Assembly: GCF_015689195.1 (NCBI RefSeq)
Contig: NZ_CP065044.1
Location: 4,588,001-4,652,000, forward strand
Length of the DNA: 64,000 nt
DNA from: Pectobacterium aroidearum
Lineage (GTDB): Bacteria; Pseudomonadota; Gammaproteobacteria; Enterobacterales; Enterobacteriaceae
Direction of reading: 5' to 3'
A program made the translations under genes and the position numbers. The number at the start of each line of letters is the position of its first letter. The stretch's first letter is position 1. The notes below the pieces were generated by a model. The model was not told where the DNA came from. It did not search any database and saw only the letters and a list, made by a program, of their open reading frames with translations. Below, piece by piece: positions 51,423 to 64,000 of the stretch.

Positions 51423-51742
51423 TGTTATCTCCTGCTAGGTAGTGGCAAAAGCAATGATGTCCTTTTGAGAATAGAAGCCCATTGTGACAGTTGGGCAACA
51501 TTCCCGGCAGCGATAGACTTTTTCTATCGTTCTTTAACTCAACATGGTTAAAACGTGTTAGACGCACTATATTCACTACAAAAGTAAGACTCGCGACAAC
51601 AGTACGCACACCATAAGTACTATATTCACTTCTGATATAAATAATCACACAACGTGATTTATAAACAGATGTTTTGTCGCGTAGATTCGTTATTAACAAA
51701 AGTTATAAGCGCATGACCGCACTCTATTCACAGGAATTCATA
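51423..51742. promoter_or_regulatory. Divergent region with a 12-base direct repeat
   Basis: The sequence ACTATATTCACT occurs exactly twice, at 51566-51577 and 51619-51630, spaced 53 bases (about five helical turns). An imperfect symmetric AATCAC/GTGATT lies at 51643-51659. These sites sit upstream of the amino-acid binding protein gene and look like regulator-binding repeats. AGGA at 51731-51734 is the ribosome-binding site for the next gene. Confidence 0.5.
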
Positions 51743-52510
51743 ATGAAAAAAATACGTTTTGCTTTACTGACCAGCGCCCTGCTTGCTACCAGCGTATTCG
51801 CTCATGCCGATGACCTTAGCGACATCAAGTCCGCAGGCGTTCTCAAGATCGGCACAGAAGGCACCTACGCGCCTTACACCTATCATGATAAATCAGGCCA
51901 GTTGGTTGGTTTCGATGTGGATATTGGCCGTGCGGTGGCAGAAAAACTCGGCGTGAAAGCCCAGTTTATTGAAGGACGCTGGGACGGGTTAATCGCCGGT
52001 ATCGATGCCAAACGCTACGATGCGGTCATCAATCAGGTTGGCGTAACCAAAGAGCGTCAGGCCAAGTATGATTTCTCCAAGCCGTATATCGATTCCAAGG
52101 CGGTGCTGGTTGTCCGTGGCGATAACACCACCCTCAAAGATTTCAGCGATCTGAAAGGCAAAAAAGCGGCTCAGAGCCTGACCAGTAATTACTCTAAGCA
52201 AGCCACCAGCAACGGTGCAGACATTGTGCCAACGGACGGTTTTAACCAGTCTCTGGATCTGGTGCTCAGCGGCCGTGCTGACGCGACGTTAAACGATAAT
52301 CTGTCATTCCTGGATTTCAAAAAACAGAAACCGGATGCCAACGTGAAGATTGCCGCGACCTCAAAAGACGGCGAACCTTCCGCGATTCTGGTGCGTAAAA
52401 ACCAGGCACCACTGGTGGAAGCATTGAATAAAGCTCTGGATGAAATCAAAGCAGACGGCACCTATAAAACGATATCTGTGCGATACTTCGGGGAGGATGT
52501 TTCTCAATAA
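51743..52510 (+). CDS. Amino-acid ABC transporter periplasmic binding protein
   Basis: 255 residues with a Sec signal peptide (about 1-22, ending VFAHA). Family-3 extracellular solute-binding protein: LKIGTEGTYAPYTYHD, LVGFDVDIGRAVAEKLG, WDGLIAGIDAKRYDAVINQVGVT, and a C-terminal SVRYFGEDVS. It resembles the cystine/polar amino acid binder group (TcyJ-like), but the ligand cannot be fixed. The ATG at 51743 with AGGA upstream is chosen over upstream in-frame ATGs because it begins the signal peptide. Paired with the permease that follows. Confidence 0.9.
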   Translation: MKKIRFALLTSALLATSVFAHADDLSDIKSAGVLKIGTEGTYAPYTYHDKSGQLVGFDVDIGRAVAEKLGVKAQFIEGRWDGLIAGIDAKRYDAVINQVGVTKERQAKYDFSKPYIDSKAVLVVRGDNTTLKDFSDLKGKKAAQSLTSNYSKQATSNGADIVPTDGFNQSLDLVLSGRADATLNDNLSFLDFKKQKPDANVKIAATSKDGEPSAILVRKNQAPLVEALNKALDEIKADGTYKTISVRYFGEDVSQ

Positions 52511-52552
52511 TCGCACTGTTATCAGCGCATACCGTTATCGGAGCTCGTTTTC

Positions 52553-53218
52553 ATGCCGCCTTGGCTACAACTCATGGCAGACTCCTTTTGGAGTCTGCTT
52601 TCTGCGGGACTTAAATTTACTGTCCCTCTGGCGATTCTGTCTTTCATCTTTGGCTTAGCCCTCGGTATTATCATCGCGCTGGTTCGCCTTTATGGCCCCA
52701 AACCGCTGAAATGGCTGGGTGATTTTTACGTTTGGGTCATTCGTGGCACACCGTTACTGGTGCAGCTTTTCCTGATTTTTTATGGTCTGCCCAGCGCGGG
52801 GATTACTCTGGATGCCTTCCCTGCAGCACTCATTGGTTTCACCATCAGCGTGGGCGCTTATAGCTCGGAGATCGTCCGTGGGGCCATTTTGTCTGTCCCG
52901 AAAGGCCAATGGAATGCCGCCTATTCTCTCGGCATGAACGGCAGACAGGCGATTCGCTGGGTCATATTCCCGCAATCCGTTTTCGTATCGCTGCCGCCGC
53001 TTTCCAATACGTTTATTTCCTTAATCAAGGATACGTCGCTGGCCGCGGTCATCACCGTGCCGGAGATGTTTTTATCCGCTCAACGCATCGTTTCCGTGAC
53101 CTATGAGCCTCTGATTCTGTATGTCGAAGCGGCGCTGATTTATCTGATGTTCAGCACCGTGCTGAGCCAGCTACAGGTTAAGCTCGAAAAGTATTATCAG
53201 CGCCACATCACACACTAA
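52553..53218 (+). CDS. Amino-acid ABC transporter permease
   Basis: 221 residues, HisM/GlnP type, about five membrane helices. EAA loop AYSLGMNGRQAIRWVIFPQS marks the ATPase contact; VIRGTPLLVQLFLIFYGLP is typical. 42 bases after the binding protein gene. No ATPase gene follows: the unit ends in a hairpin at 53230, so the ATPase must come from elsewhere. Confidence 0.92.
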   Translation: MPPWLQLMADSFWSLLSAGLKFTVPLAILSFIFGLALGIIIALVRLYGPKPLKWLGDFYVWVIRGTPLLVQLFLIFYGLPSAGITLDAFPAALIGFTISVGAYSSEIVRGAILSVPKGQWNAAYSLGMNGRQAIRWVIFPQSVFVSLPPLSNTFISLIKDTSLAAVITVPEMFLSAQRIVSVTYEPLILYVEAALIYLMFSTVLSQLQVKLEKYYQRHITH

Positions 53219-53229
53219 CATTTCCCGAT

Positions 53230-53256
53230 ATCAGCCCACGCCACCGCTGGGCTGAT
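53230..53256 (+). terminator. Hairpin after the first transporter pair
   Basis: ATCAGCCCA (53230-53238) and TGGGCTGAT (53248-53256), nine perfect pairs, 9-base loop; followed by GACCCCCCC rather than T. Confidence 0.55.
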
Positions 53257-53584
53257 GACCCCCCCTACTTAACATTCAGCCTTGTTCACTGTTCTCCACA
53301 TCTGATAAACGCGTAGAGTGACTGAAGGCATCTCGCGCTCTCCATTTTGACGCACCAAAAAAGGGCGCATCGCCCGCTTTGCATTTATCACGGTGCGCTC
53401 ATACCTATTTAGAATTACCTACTTAGATCAATAACCCTTCATTTTCGTCTTTGTTATCAATCGAATAGAGAATTGGCATTTTATTTGCTTCGCTCTGCTC
53501 ACGTCGGCATCCCGACAGACAGGTAGGGTGCACCTTTATTGTGTACTTCAAAAACAGCAAATAACTTTAGACGCTAGGATGATT
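53257..53584. promoter_or_regulatory. aapJ upstream region
   Basis: 328 bases without a gene. A small GGGCGCATCGCCC hairpin with an A-run before it (around 53358-53376) could terminate transcription from the minus direction. Promoters for aapJQMP are expected in the AT-rich 53400-53580 part. Confidence 0.4.
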
Positions 53585-54610
53585 ATGAAAAGAATAGTGA
53601 TTTCTACTCTGGTTGCTGGCGCGTCACTCTTTGCCGCAATCAATCAAGCCCATGCTGGTGCAACGCTGGACGCGATTCAGAAGAAAGGATTTGTACAATG
53701 CGGTATCAGCGATGGCTTGCCCGGTTTTTCCTATGCAGACGCCAGCGGCAAATACTCCGGTATTGATGTTGACGTGTGCCGCGGACTTGCTGCCGCCGTA
53801 TTCGGCGATGCCAATAAAGTCAAATATACGCCGCTGACGGCAAAAGAGCGCTTCACTGCGCTGCAATCCGGCGAAGTTGACGTGCTGTCACGCAACACGA
53901 CCTGGACCTCCTCCCGTGACGGCGGCATGGGCATGCTCTTTACCGGCGTCACCTACTACGACGGCATTGGCTTCCTGACGCACAACAAAGCAGGCTTAAC
54001 CAGCGCCAAAGAGCTGGACGGCGCAACCGTTTGTATTCAGGCGGGTACCGATACCGAACTGAACGTCGCTGACTACTTCAAAACCCATAAGATGCAGTAC
54101 ACACCTGTCACGTTCGACCGCTCTGATGAAAGTGCCAAAGCGCTGGAATCTGGCCGCTGCGATACGTTGGCATCAGATCAGTCACAGCTGTACGCACTGC
54201 GTATCAAGCTGAGCAAACCTGCCGAATTTATCGTCCTGCCAGAAGTCATCTCTAAAGAGCCGCTGGGCCCGGTAGTACGCCGTGGTGATGAAGAGTGGTT
54301 CTCGATCGTCCGCTGGACATTGTTCGCAATGCTGAATGCCGAAGAGATGGGTGTGACTTCGAAAAACGTCGACCAACTGGCAGCAAAACCCACCACGCCA
54401 GATATGTCCCACCTGCTTGGTCACGAAGGCAGCTACGGTAAAGATCTCAAATTACCGAACGACTGGGCATTCAAAATCATCAAACAGGTCGGTAACTACG
54501 GCGAAATCTTTGAACGTAATGTCGGTATGGGCAGCGAGTTGAAAATTAAGCGTGGCCTGAACGAACTGTGGAACAAAGGCGGGATCCAGTACGCGCCAGC
54601 GGTACGTTAA
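53585..54610 (+). CDS. aapJ: AapJ, general L-amino-acid binding protein
   Basis: Periplasmic binding protein of the broad-specificity Aap system, 341 residues with signal peptide (about 1-22, ending QAHA). Conserved AapJ features: FVQCGISDGLPGFSYADASG, SGIDVDVCRGLAAAVFGD, VLSRNTTWTSSRD, DGIGFLTHN, and C-terminal GGIQYAPAVR. The ATG at 53585 is spaced correctly from TAGGA; one codon-pair earlier is too close. First gene of aapJQMP. Confidence 0.94.
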   Translation: MKRIVISTLVAGASLFAAINQAHAGATLDAIQKKGFVQCGISDGLPGFSYADASGKYSGIDVDVCRGLAAAVFGDANKVKYTPLTAKERFTALQSGEVDVLSRNTTWTSSRDGGMGMLFTGVTYYDGIGFLTHNKAGLTSAKELDGATVCIQAGTDTELNVADYFKTHKMQYTPVTFDRSDESAKALESGRCDTLASDQSQLYALRIKLSKPAEFIVLPEVISKEPLGPVVRRGDEEWFSIVRWTLFAMLNAEEMGVTSKNVDQLAAKPTTPDMSHLLGHEGSYGKDLKLPNDWAFKIIKQVGNYGEIFERNVGMGSELKIKRGLNELWNKGGIQYAPAVR

Positions 54611-54675
54611 TTATCAGAAAAAACCGGGCGCAGTGTATTGCTGCGCCCCTCAGTACCCCGTATCGAGGTTCCAGC

Positions 54676-55854
54676 ATGCTACAACGCCCAACCGTAAAAG
54701 GTGATTTATCACTGACTAATCCAGCGGTGCGCGCCTGGCTGTATCAAATTGTCGTTGTTATCGCTGTATTGGCTGTCGCAGCCTACCTGTTGCACAACAC
54801 CGTGACCAATCTGGCACAGAGGGGCATCACCTCTGGCTTCGATTTCCTGAATAAAAGCGCTGGCTTTGGCATCGTCCAACACCTGATTGACTATCAACAA
54901 GGCGACACCTACGCCCGTGTTTTCCTTGTTGGGCTATTCAACACGCTACTGGTTTCGGCATTGTGTATCGTGTTTGCGTCGATTCTCGGCTTTACCGTTG
55001 GCCTTGCCCGGTTGTCCGATAACTGGCTATTACGGAAAATATCTAACGTTTATATTGAGATATTCCGTAATATCCCGCCGCTATTGCAGATCTTCTTCTG
55101 GTATTTTGCCGTACTGCGAAATCTGCCGGGACCACGTCAGTCAATCAGCGCATTTGATGTCGCCTTTCTCAGCAATCGTGGCTTCTATCTGCCCTCTCCT
55201 GAATTGGGGCCGGGTGCAGCGGCATTTTTTCTTTCTCTCATTATTACGTTGGTCGTGACATGGGGCGTTTTTCGGCGTAACCAGCGCTATCATGCGTTAA
55301 CCGGTCAGCCACGCAGAACCTGGCCGCTGGCGCTAGGCCTGCTACTTGGGCTGTGTGCACTCAGCCATCTGATTTTTGGCTCGGCCTTTCACTGGGACAT
55401 GCCGGAATTAAAGGGGTTTAATTTCCGCGGCGGTATGGTGCTTATCCCTGAACTGGCGGCATTAACCGTCGCCCTGTCGGTCTACACCTCATCGTTTATC
55501 GCCGAGATCATTCGTTCAGGCATCCAATCGGTTTCTCACGGTCAACATGAGGCGGCACGCTCTCTTGGATTACCGAATCCCGTTACGCTGCGCAAAGTGA
55601 TCCTCCCACAGGCACTACGCGTCATCATTCCGCCACTGACCAGCCAGTATCTGAATATTGTGAAAAACTCTTCGCTGGCTGCCGCGATTGGTTATCCCGA
55701 TATGGTGTCGCTGTTCGCTGGAACGGTGCTCAATCAGACCGGCCAGGCCATTGAGACCATCGCCATTACCATGTCGGTCTACCTCATTATCAGTCTGCTG
55801 ATCTCGCTGCTGATGAACCTGTATAACCGCAAGATCGCATTAGTCGAACGCTAA
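54676..55854 (+). CDS. aapQ: AapQ, general L-amino-acid transporter permease
   Basis: 392 residues, HisM-type permease with an N-terminal extension typical of AapQ. Motifs: IEIFRNIPPLLQIFFWYF and EAA loop EAARSLGLPNPVTLRKVILPQ. The start at 54676 follows GAGG. 65 bases after aapJ, 8 before aapM. Confidence 0.93.
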   Translation: MLQRPTVKGDLSLTNPAVRAWLYQIVVVIAVLAVAAYLLHNTVTNLAQRGITSGFDFLNKSAGFGIVQHLIDYQQGDTYARVFLVGLFNTLLVSALCIVFASILGFTVGLARLSDNWLLRKISNVYIEIFRNIPPLLQIFFWYFAVLRNLPGPRQSISAFDVAFLSNRGFYLPSPELGPGAAAFFLSLIITLVVTWGVFRRNQRYHALTGQPRRTWPLALGLLLGLCALSHLIFGSAFHWDMPELKGFNFRGGMVLIPELAALTVALSVYTSSFIAEIIRSGIQSVSHGQHEAARSLGLPNPVTLRKVILPQALRVIIPPLTSQYLNIVKNSSLAAAIGYPDMVSLFAGTVLNQTGQAIETIAITMSVYLIISLLISLLMNLYNRKIALVER

Positions 55855-55862
55855 GAGGACAC

Positions 55863-56957
55863 ATGACGATGAACCATTATACGCAAGGCCGTCAGTCTTC
55901 TCTGTTCAGAGCGATGCAGTGGGCACGGCGTAATCTCTTCTCCAGTATCAGTAATAGCCTGTTAACACTGTTTTGCCTCTGGCTATTGTGGGTTGCCATA
56001 CCGCCGCTGCTCAACTGGGCGATCTTTCAGGCAAATTGGATTGGCACCACCCGTAATGACTGTACGCGTGACGGCGCCTGTTGGGTCTTCATTCACGCCA
56101 GATTTGGGCATTTTATGTATGGCCTGTACCCGGCAGCGGAAATCTGGCGCATCAACTTTGCCCTCACCATCGCACTACTCAGTATCCTGCCGATGTTCCT
56201 GAAAAGTATCCCCTATCGCGGACGCTACATTGCCGTCTGGTCAGTGGCTTATCCGCTCATTGCCTGGTGGTTGCTTTACGGCGGTTTTGGCGGGCTCAGC
56301 CGAGTGGAAACCTATCAGTGGGGCGGGCTCACGTTAACGTTGATTATCGCCGCAGTGGGTATCGCAGGTGCGTTACCGCTTGGCATCTTGCTCGCATTAG
56401 GGCGACGTTCCACGCTGCCGATCGTTCGTATGCTTTCCGTTGTCTTCATCGAGTTCTGGCGCGGCGTTCCGCTCATCACCGTGCTTTTTATGTCATCCGT
56501 GATGCTACCCCTGTTTTTAACGGAAGGCACCACGATCGACAAACTGCTCAGGGCGCTAGTCGGCGTTATTTTATTCCAGTCCGCCTATGTCGCCGAGGTC
56601 GTTCGCGGTGGTTTACAGGCGCTACCTAAAGGGCAGTACGAAGCCGCTGAATCTCTGGGCTTAGGCTATTGGCGTATGCAAGGGTTGGTCATTCTCCCGC
56701 AAGCGCTGAAAATGGTTATCCCAGGCCTGGTGAATACCATCATTTCGCTCTTTAAAGACACGAGTCTGGTGATCATCATCGGCCTTTTCGATCTCTTCAG
56801 CAGCATCCAACAGGCAACGGTTGACCCCACCTGGCTGGGCATGTCGACGGAAGGCTATGTCTTCGCTGCTATGGTCTATTGGATTTTCTGTTTCAGCATG
56901 TCGCGCTATAGCCAACATCTGGAAAGTCGTTTTAACACCGGACACAAGTCACACTGA
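55863..56957 (+). CDS. aapM: AapM, general L-amino-acid transporter permease
   Basis: 364 residues, second permease, about eight membrane helices. Motifs: [22 protein letters not shown] and EAA loop [22 protein letters not shown]. Either ATG at 55863 or 55869 could be used (GAGGA upstream). Eight bases separate it from aapP. Confidence 0.93.
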   Translation: MTMNHYTQGRQSSLFRAMQWARRNLFSSISNSLLTLFCLWLLWVAIPPLLNWAIFQANWIGTTRNDCTRDGACWVFIHARFGHFMYGLYPAAEIWRINFALTIALLSILPMFLKSIPYRGRYIAVWSVAYPLIAWWLLYGGFGGLSRVETYQWGGLTLTLIIAAVGIAGALPLGILLALGRRSTLPIVRMLSVVFIEFWRGVPLITVLFMSSVMLPLFLTEGTTIDKLLRALVGVILFQSAYVAEVVRGGLQALPKGQYEAAESLGLGYWRMQGLVILPQALKMVIPGLVNTIISLFKDTSLVIIIGLFDLFSSIQQATVDPTWLGMSTEGYVFAAMVYWIFCFSMSRYSQHLESRFNTGHKSH

Positions 56958-56965
56958 GGCCATCC

Positions 56966-57727
56966 ATGAATCAGACTGCATTAACTCAATCAACCGATCA
57001 CATGATTACCTTAGAAAATGTGAATAAGTGGTACGGGCAATTTCATGTGCTTAAAGATATTAATTTGCAGGTCCGACAGGGGGAACGCATTGTGCTGTGT
57101 GGCCCCTCCGGCTCGGGGAAATCAACCACCATACGCTGCATTAACCATCTCGAAGAACATCAGCAGGGTCGGATTGTTGTTGACGGTATTGAGTTGAATA
57201 ACGATTTACGCAATATCGAAAAAATTCGTACTGAAGTCGGCATGGTTTTTCAGCATTTCAATCTTTTCCCACACTTAACCGTGTTACAAAACTGCACACT
57301 GGCGCCATGCTGGGTACGCAACATGCCGAAGAAAGAAGCGGAAGAACTGGCAATGCACTATCTGGAACGCGTGCGTATCGCCGCACATGCGCATAAATTT
57401 CCAGGGCAGCTATCCGGAGGGCAGCAGCAGCGTGTGGCCATCGCGCGCTCACTGTGCATGAAGCCCAAGATTATGCTGTTCGACGAACCGACGTCCGCGC
57501 TGGATCCTGAAATGGTGAAAGAAGTGTTAGATACCATGTTGGGGCTGGCACAAGATGGGATGACGATGCTGTGCGTAACGCACGAGATGGGGTTCGCAAG
57601 AACCGTGGCTGACCGGGTGATCTTTATGGATCAGGGAGAGATCGTGGAACAAGCGCCACCGGATATCTTCTTCTCCAGCCCTCGCTCAGAACGCACACAG
57701 TCATTTCTCTCGCAGATCCTGCACTAA
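56966..57727 (+). CDS. aapP: AapP, general L-amino-acid transporter ATPase
   Basis: 253 residues, GlnQ/HisP-type ABC ATPase. Walker A GPSGSGKS (46-53), [11 protein letters not shown] after the LSGG signature, Walker [16 protein letters not shown]-loop [12 protein letters not shown] upstream of the ATG. Last gene of aapJQMP, and the only amino-acid-type ATPase in the window. Confidence 0.95.
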   Translation: MNQTALTQSTDHMITLENVNKWYGQFHVLKDINLQVRQGERIVLCGPSGSGKSTTIRCINHLEEHQQGRIVVDGIELNNDLRNIEKIRTEVGMVFQHFNLFPHLTVLQNCTLAPCWVRNMPKKEAEELAMHYLERVRIAAHAHKFPGQLSGGQQQRVAIARSLCMKPKIMLFDEPTSALDPEMVKEVLDTMLGLAQDGMTMLCVTHEMGFARTVADRVIFMDQGEIVEQAPPDIFFSSPRSERTQSFLSQILH

Positions 57728-57739
57728 TCCAGAACAATC

Positions 57740-57764
57740 AGCCTGCGTATCCACGCAGGCTTTC
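57740..57764 (+). terminator. Intrinsic terminator of aapJQMP
   Basis: AGCCTGCGT (57740-57748), loop ATCC, ACGCAGGCT (57753-57761), then TT. Nine perfect pairs, 12 bases past the stop. Bases 57765-57970 hold no gene that could be supported. Confidence 0.75.
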
Positions 57765-57969
57765 CCCAACAGCGCCAGTAAATAGCTCTCGCTATAGCTT
57801 CATTGAGTACAGACGGCCTCAGGTAGACAGCTTTCACACTAAGCCATTGAATAGTCGCTGGTAACAAATAGACTTCTGCATCCTCAACAACCATCCATTC
57901 ACCTGTCTGTCATACGAACTGCTGGCAGGCAGCGGATATATATACAGCACTCTCCGCAACGCATACAGC

Positions 57970-57999
57970 AAAAAGCCCCTGTCTTCCGACAGGGGCTTT
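57970..57999 (-). terminator. Intrinsic terminator of the rRNA operon
   Basis: GCCCCTGTC (57975-57983) and GACAGGGGC (57988-57996), loop TTCC, flanked by AAAAA and TTT. On the minus strand this is a strong hairpin with a T-run just past 5S. Confidence 0.92.
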
Positions 58000-58010
58000 C
58001 CACTTGTTTG

Positions 58011-58130
58011 ATGCCTGGCAGTTCCCTACTCTCACATGGGGAAGCCCCACACTACCATCGGCGCTACGGCGTTTCACTTCTGAGTTCGGCATGGGGTCAG
58101 GTGGGACCACCGCGCTATCGCCGCCAGGCA
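58011..58130 (-). rRNA. rrf: 5S ribosomal RNA
   Basis: 120 bases. On the minus strand begins TGCCTGGCGG and ends TGCCAGGCAT; the two ends pair as in E. coli 5S, with CCATGCCGAACTC in loop position. Confidence 0.96.
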
Positions 58131-58260
58131 AATTCTGTTTCATTCCAGCCGTTATACTCCGGTCGCTTTCGCTTCCATCTGTATAATCACCAGAACCAAT
58201 CTTCGAACAAGCTGAATATCGTTCTCTATGAGTCATCTCACAAAACACCTTCGGTGTTGT

Positions 58261-61167
<2,907 letters not shown>

Positions 61168-61314
61168 TCACAACCCGAAGGTGTCTTTGATAAATCAAAG
61201 TCACTGTCGCGCTGCGATTATTTGAGAGACTCATTGACAGACTGCATCGTCATCGACACCCGAAGGTATCAACGCACGTTCAGCTGTCATGTTTCAATTT
61301 TCAGCTTGTTCCAG

Positions 61315-61328
61315 ATTGTTAAAGAGCA
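61315..61328 (-). promoter_or_regulatory. boxA antitermination site in the 16S-23S spacer
   Basis: Minus strand TGCTCTTTAACAAT, identical to the leader copy at 63279-63292. Nus-factor loading site ahead of 23S. Confidence 0.85.
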
Positions 61329-61426
61329 ATATCTTAAACCCTGACTATTACTAATCAGTTTTAAGATATGAGGTAAGTGGTTGACTTACTGAAGACCCCC
61401 GCTTTCACCGGAATGGTCGGATGCGC

Positions 61427-61502
61427 TGGCGTCCCCTAGGGGATTCGAACCCCTGTTACCGCCGTGAAAGGGCGGTGTCCTAGGCCTCTAGACGAAGGGG
61501 AC
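61427..61502 (-). tRNA. gltT: tRNA-Glu (anticodon TTC)
   Basis: 76 bases including encoded CCA. Acceptor GTCCCCT pairs with AGGGGAC; the anticodon TTC is read from 61466-61468; the T-loop is GTTCGAATC. The usual tRNA in one class of enterobacterial 16S-23S spacers. The gene symbol follows E. coli usage and is uncertain. Confidence 0.97.
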
Positions 61503-61588
61503 ACGACACCGTACTTTGTTGACGCTTTTGCTCATTATTTTCATCAGACAATCTGTGTGAGCACTTCACTCAACGCACATCTTCTTGG

Positions 61589-63130
<1,542 letters not shown>

Positions 63131-63278
63131 AAGATTTGTTTGATTTGCTGAACTCGTCAGCGATGCTCAAAGAATTAAAACTGTTTATTCGTAATGAATT
63201 TACTGTTGTTCACTCTTCAAGACTTTTCATATCGTTAAGATACGGTCTTGTGAGTGCCCACACAGATTGTCTGATTAA

Positions 63279-63292
63279 ATTGTTAAAGAGCA
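63279..63292 (-). promoter_or_regulatory. boxA antitermination site in the rrn leader
   Basis: Minus strand TGCTCTTTAACAAT, about 150 bases before 16S. Binding site for NusB/S10 that protects rRNA transcription from Rho. Confidence 0.85.
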
Positions 63293-63328
63293 GTGCGTTG
63301 CAGCCTTAACCGCTTCGCGAGGTGGCGT

Positions 63329-63356
63329 ATATTACGCTTTTCACCTTCAGAGTCAA
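63329..63356 (-). promoter_or_regulatory. rrn P2 promoter
   Basis: Minus strand -35 TTGACT (63351-63356), 16-base spacer, -10 TAATAT (63329-63334), followed by a GC-rich discriminator ACGCCACC. Confidence 0.85.
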
Positions 63357-63429
63357 CGCTTATTTTAAAGCGTTTTCTCTTTCTTTACCGACCCGGTTGT
63401 GAATCACAGCGCCGTGTCGATGGAGGCGC

Positions 63430-63480
63430 ATTATAGGGACTTCTCGACCTGTCGCAATAGGTATTTTAAAGAAAAATGAC
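63430..63480 (-). promoter_or_regulatory. rrn P1 promoter with AT-rich UP element
   Basis: Minus strand -35 TTGCGA (63452-63457), 16-base spacer, -10 TATAAT (63430-63435), GC-rich discriminator GCGCCTCC. Just upstream on the minus strand, CATTTTTCTTTAAAATACC forms an UP element. Fis sites are expected further upstream, between here and purH. Confidence 0.88.
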
Positions 63481-63533
63481 TATTTGCTGCATTCCACAGC
63501 AAAACCCCGCCTTATACCTTTTTTTGCACAAAC

Positions 63534-63542
63534 TTATCCACA
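63534..63542 (+). promoter_or_regulatory. Consensus DnaA box between rrn and purH
   Basis: TTATCCACA, an exact match to the strongest DnaA-binding consensus. It lies upstream of rrn P1 and of purH. A nine-base match can occur by chance; function is unknown. Confidence 0.4.
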
Positions 63543-63574
63543 GAAAGCATTCTACTCAAAAATTGACGAGCATC

Positions 63575-63590
63575 ACGCAAACGTTTTCGC
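63575..63590 (+). promoter_or_regulatory. PurR operator of purH
   Basis: ACGCAAACGTTTTCGC, 15 of 16 bases as in the consensus ACGCAAACGTTTGCGT core region (CGCAAACG strictly kept on the left half). Overlaps the presumed purH promoter, with TACAAT at 63591-63596 as a likely -10. Confidence 0.85.
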
Positions 63591-63733
63591 TACAATTCAC
63601 CCCGTTCAAAATCGTCGTGTTTTTGCGAACGCTAACTGAATATTTCTCTTTATTCCGCAATTATTGCTCTGACAAAGACGATATTCACATACCGTTCTTT
63701 ACTGACTACCCAAATCCAGGGGATAACATCATC

Positions 63734-64000
63734 ATGCAACAACGCCGTCCAATTCGCCGCGCTCTGCTCAGCGTTTCTGACAAAGCAGGTATTGTCGAAT
63801 TTGCTCAAGCTCTGTCCCACCGTGGCGTCGAGCTCCTTTCAACCGGAGGAACCGCCCGTTTGCTGGCCGATGCTGGCTTAGCGGTGACAGAAGTCTCTGA
63901 CTACACCGGTTTCCCGGAAATGATGGATGGGCGTGTAAAGACCCTGCACCCGAAAGTACACGGCGGCATTCTGGGACGACGCGATCAAGATGATGCGATC
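63734..64000 (+). CDS. purH: PurH, bifunctional AICAR transformylase / IMP cyclohydrolase (partial, 5' end)
   Basis: Last two steps of purine synthesis to IMP. 89 N-terminal codons are present, all in the IMP cyclohydrolase (MGS-like) domain: [59 protein letters not shown]. The full protein has about 529 residues. CAGGGGA lies upstream of the ATG. Divergent from the rRNA operon, as at E. coli rrnE/purH-type loci; controlled by PurR. Confidence 0.96.
   Translation, partial: MQQRRPIRRALLSVSDKAGIVEFAQALSHRGVELLSTGGTARLLADAGLAVTEVSDYTGFPEMMDGRVKTLHPKVHGGILGRRDQDDAI

Noticed and set aside
51643-51659. CRP-binding site (AATCAC/GTGATT)
   Set aside because: CRP needs TGTGA then TCACA with six bases between; here the half-sites are everted.

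Overview
The window is chromosomal DNA of a gammaproteobacterium of the order Enterobacterales. Gene order and protein sequences point to Pectobacterium or a close plant-associated relative. The evidence is: the Escherichia coli-like blocks yrbG-kdsD-kdsC-lptC-lptA-lptB-rpoN-hpf-ptsN-rapZ-ptsO, csrD/mreBCD-maf-rng-yhdP-tldD-aaeR/aaeXAB, accBC-yhdT-panF-prmA and dusB-fis; an rRNA operon divergent from purH; an ERIC repeat; and aromatic-acid efflux and amino-acid uptake genes that suit a plant-associated lifestyle. Genus is an inference from remembered protein similarity, not from a search.

Layout. 1-730 is the start of mlaF (minus strand), cut by the window edge. 1032-9844 is the envelope and nitrogen/phosphotransferase block: Kdo synthesis (kdsD, kdsC), lipopolysaccharide transport (lptC, lptA, lptB), sigma-54 (rpoN), ribosome hibernation (hpf), the nitrogen PTS (ptsN, ptsO), rapZ and then rnk. 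9984-13163 is a self-sufficient P450-reductase fusion of the CYP102 type, which looks like an accessory gene. 13603-22089 holds pmbA, an ERIC element, darP, gabD and the aaeXAB/aaeR efflux module. 22265-22858 is an unrecognised zinc-ribbon protein with a near-perfect palindrome upstream. 22938-33060 is the minus-strand tldD, yhdP, rng, maf, mreD, mreC, mreB series, followed by csrD.

35498-47267 carries acuI, the msrPQ methionine sulfoxide repair pair, aroQ-accB-accC (dehydroquinase and fatty acid synthesis entry), a tandem Mop-domain protein, yhdT-panF-prmA, a periplasmic alpha carbonic anhydrase and dusB-fis. 47268-50276 is a small AT-rich accessory patch. It contains a 693-residue NACHT-like NTPase of unknown function, which is the best candidate here for an undescribed (possibly antiphage) system. 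Around it are a short orphan ORF, a frameshifted small ORF and a truncated ASCH-domain gene, which together suggest insertion and decay next to fis.

50277-57727 has an exonuclease/endonuclease/phosphatase-family protein and two polar amino-acid ABC transport sets. One is a binding protein and permease without an ATPase; the other is a complete aapJQMP system. 58011-63130 is an rRNA operon on the minus strand (16S, tRNA-Glu(TTC), 23S, 5S) with P1/P2 promoters and boxA antitermination sites. Divergent from it, purH begins at 63734 and runs off the right edge.
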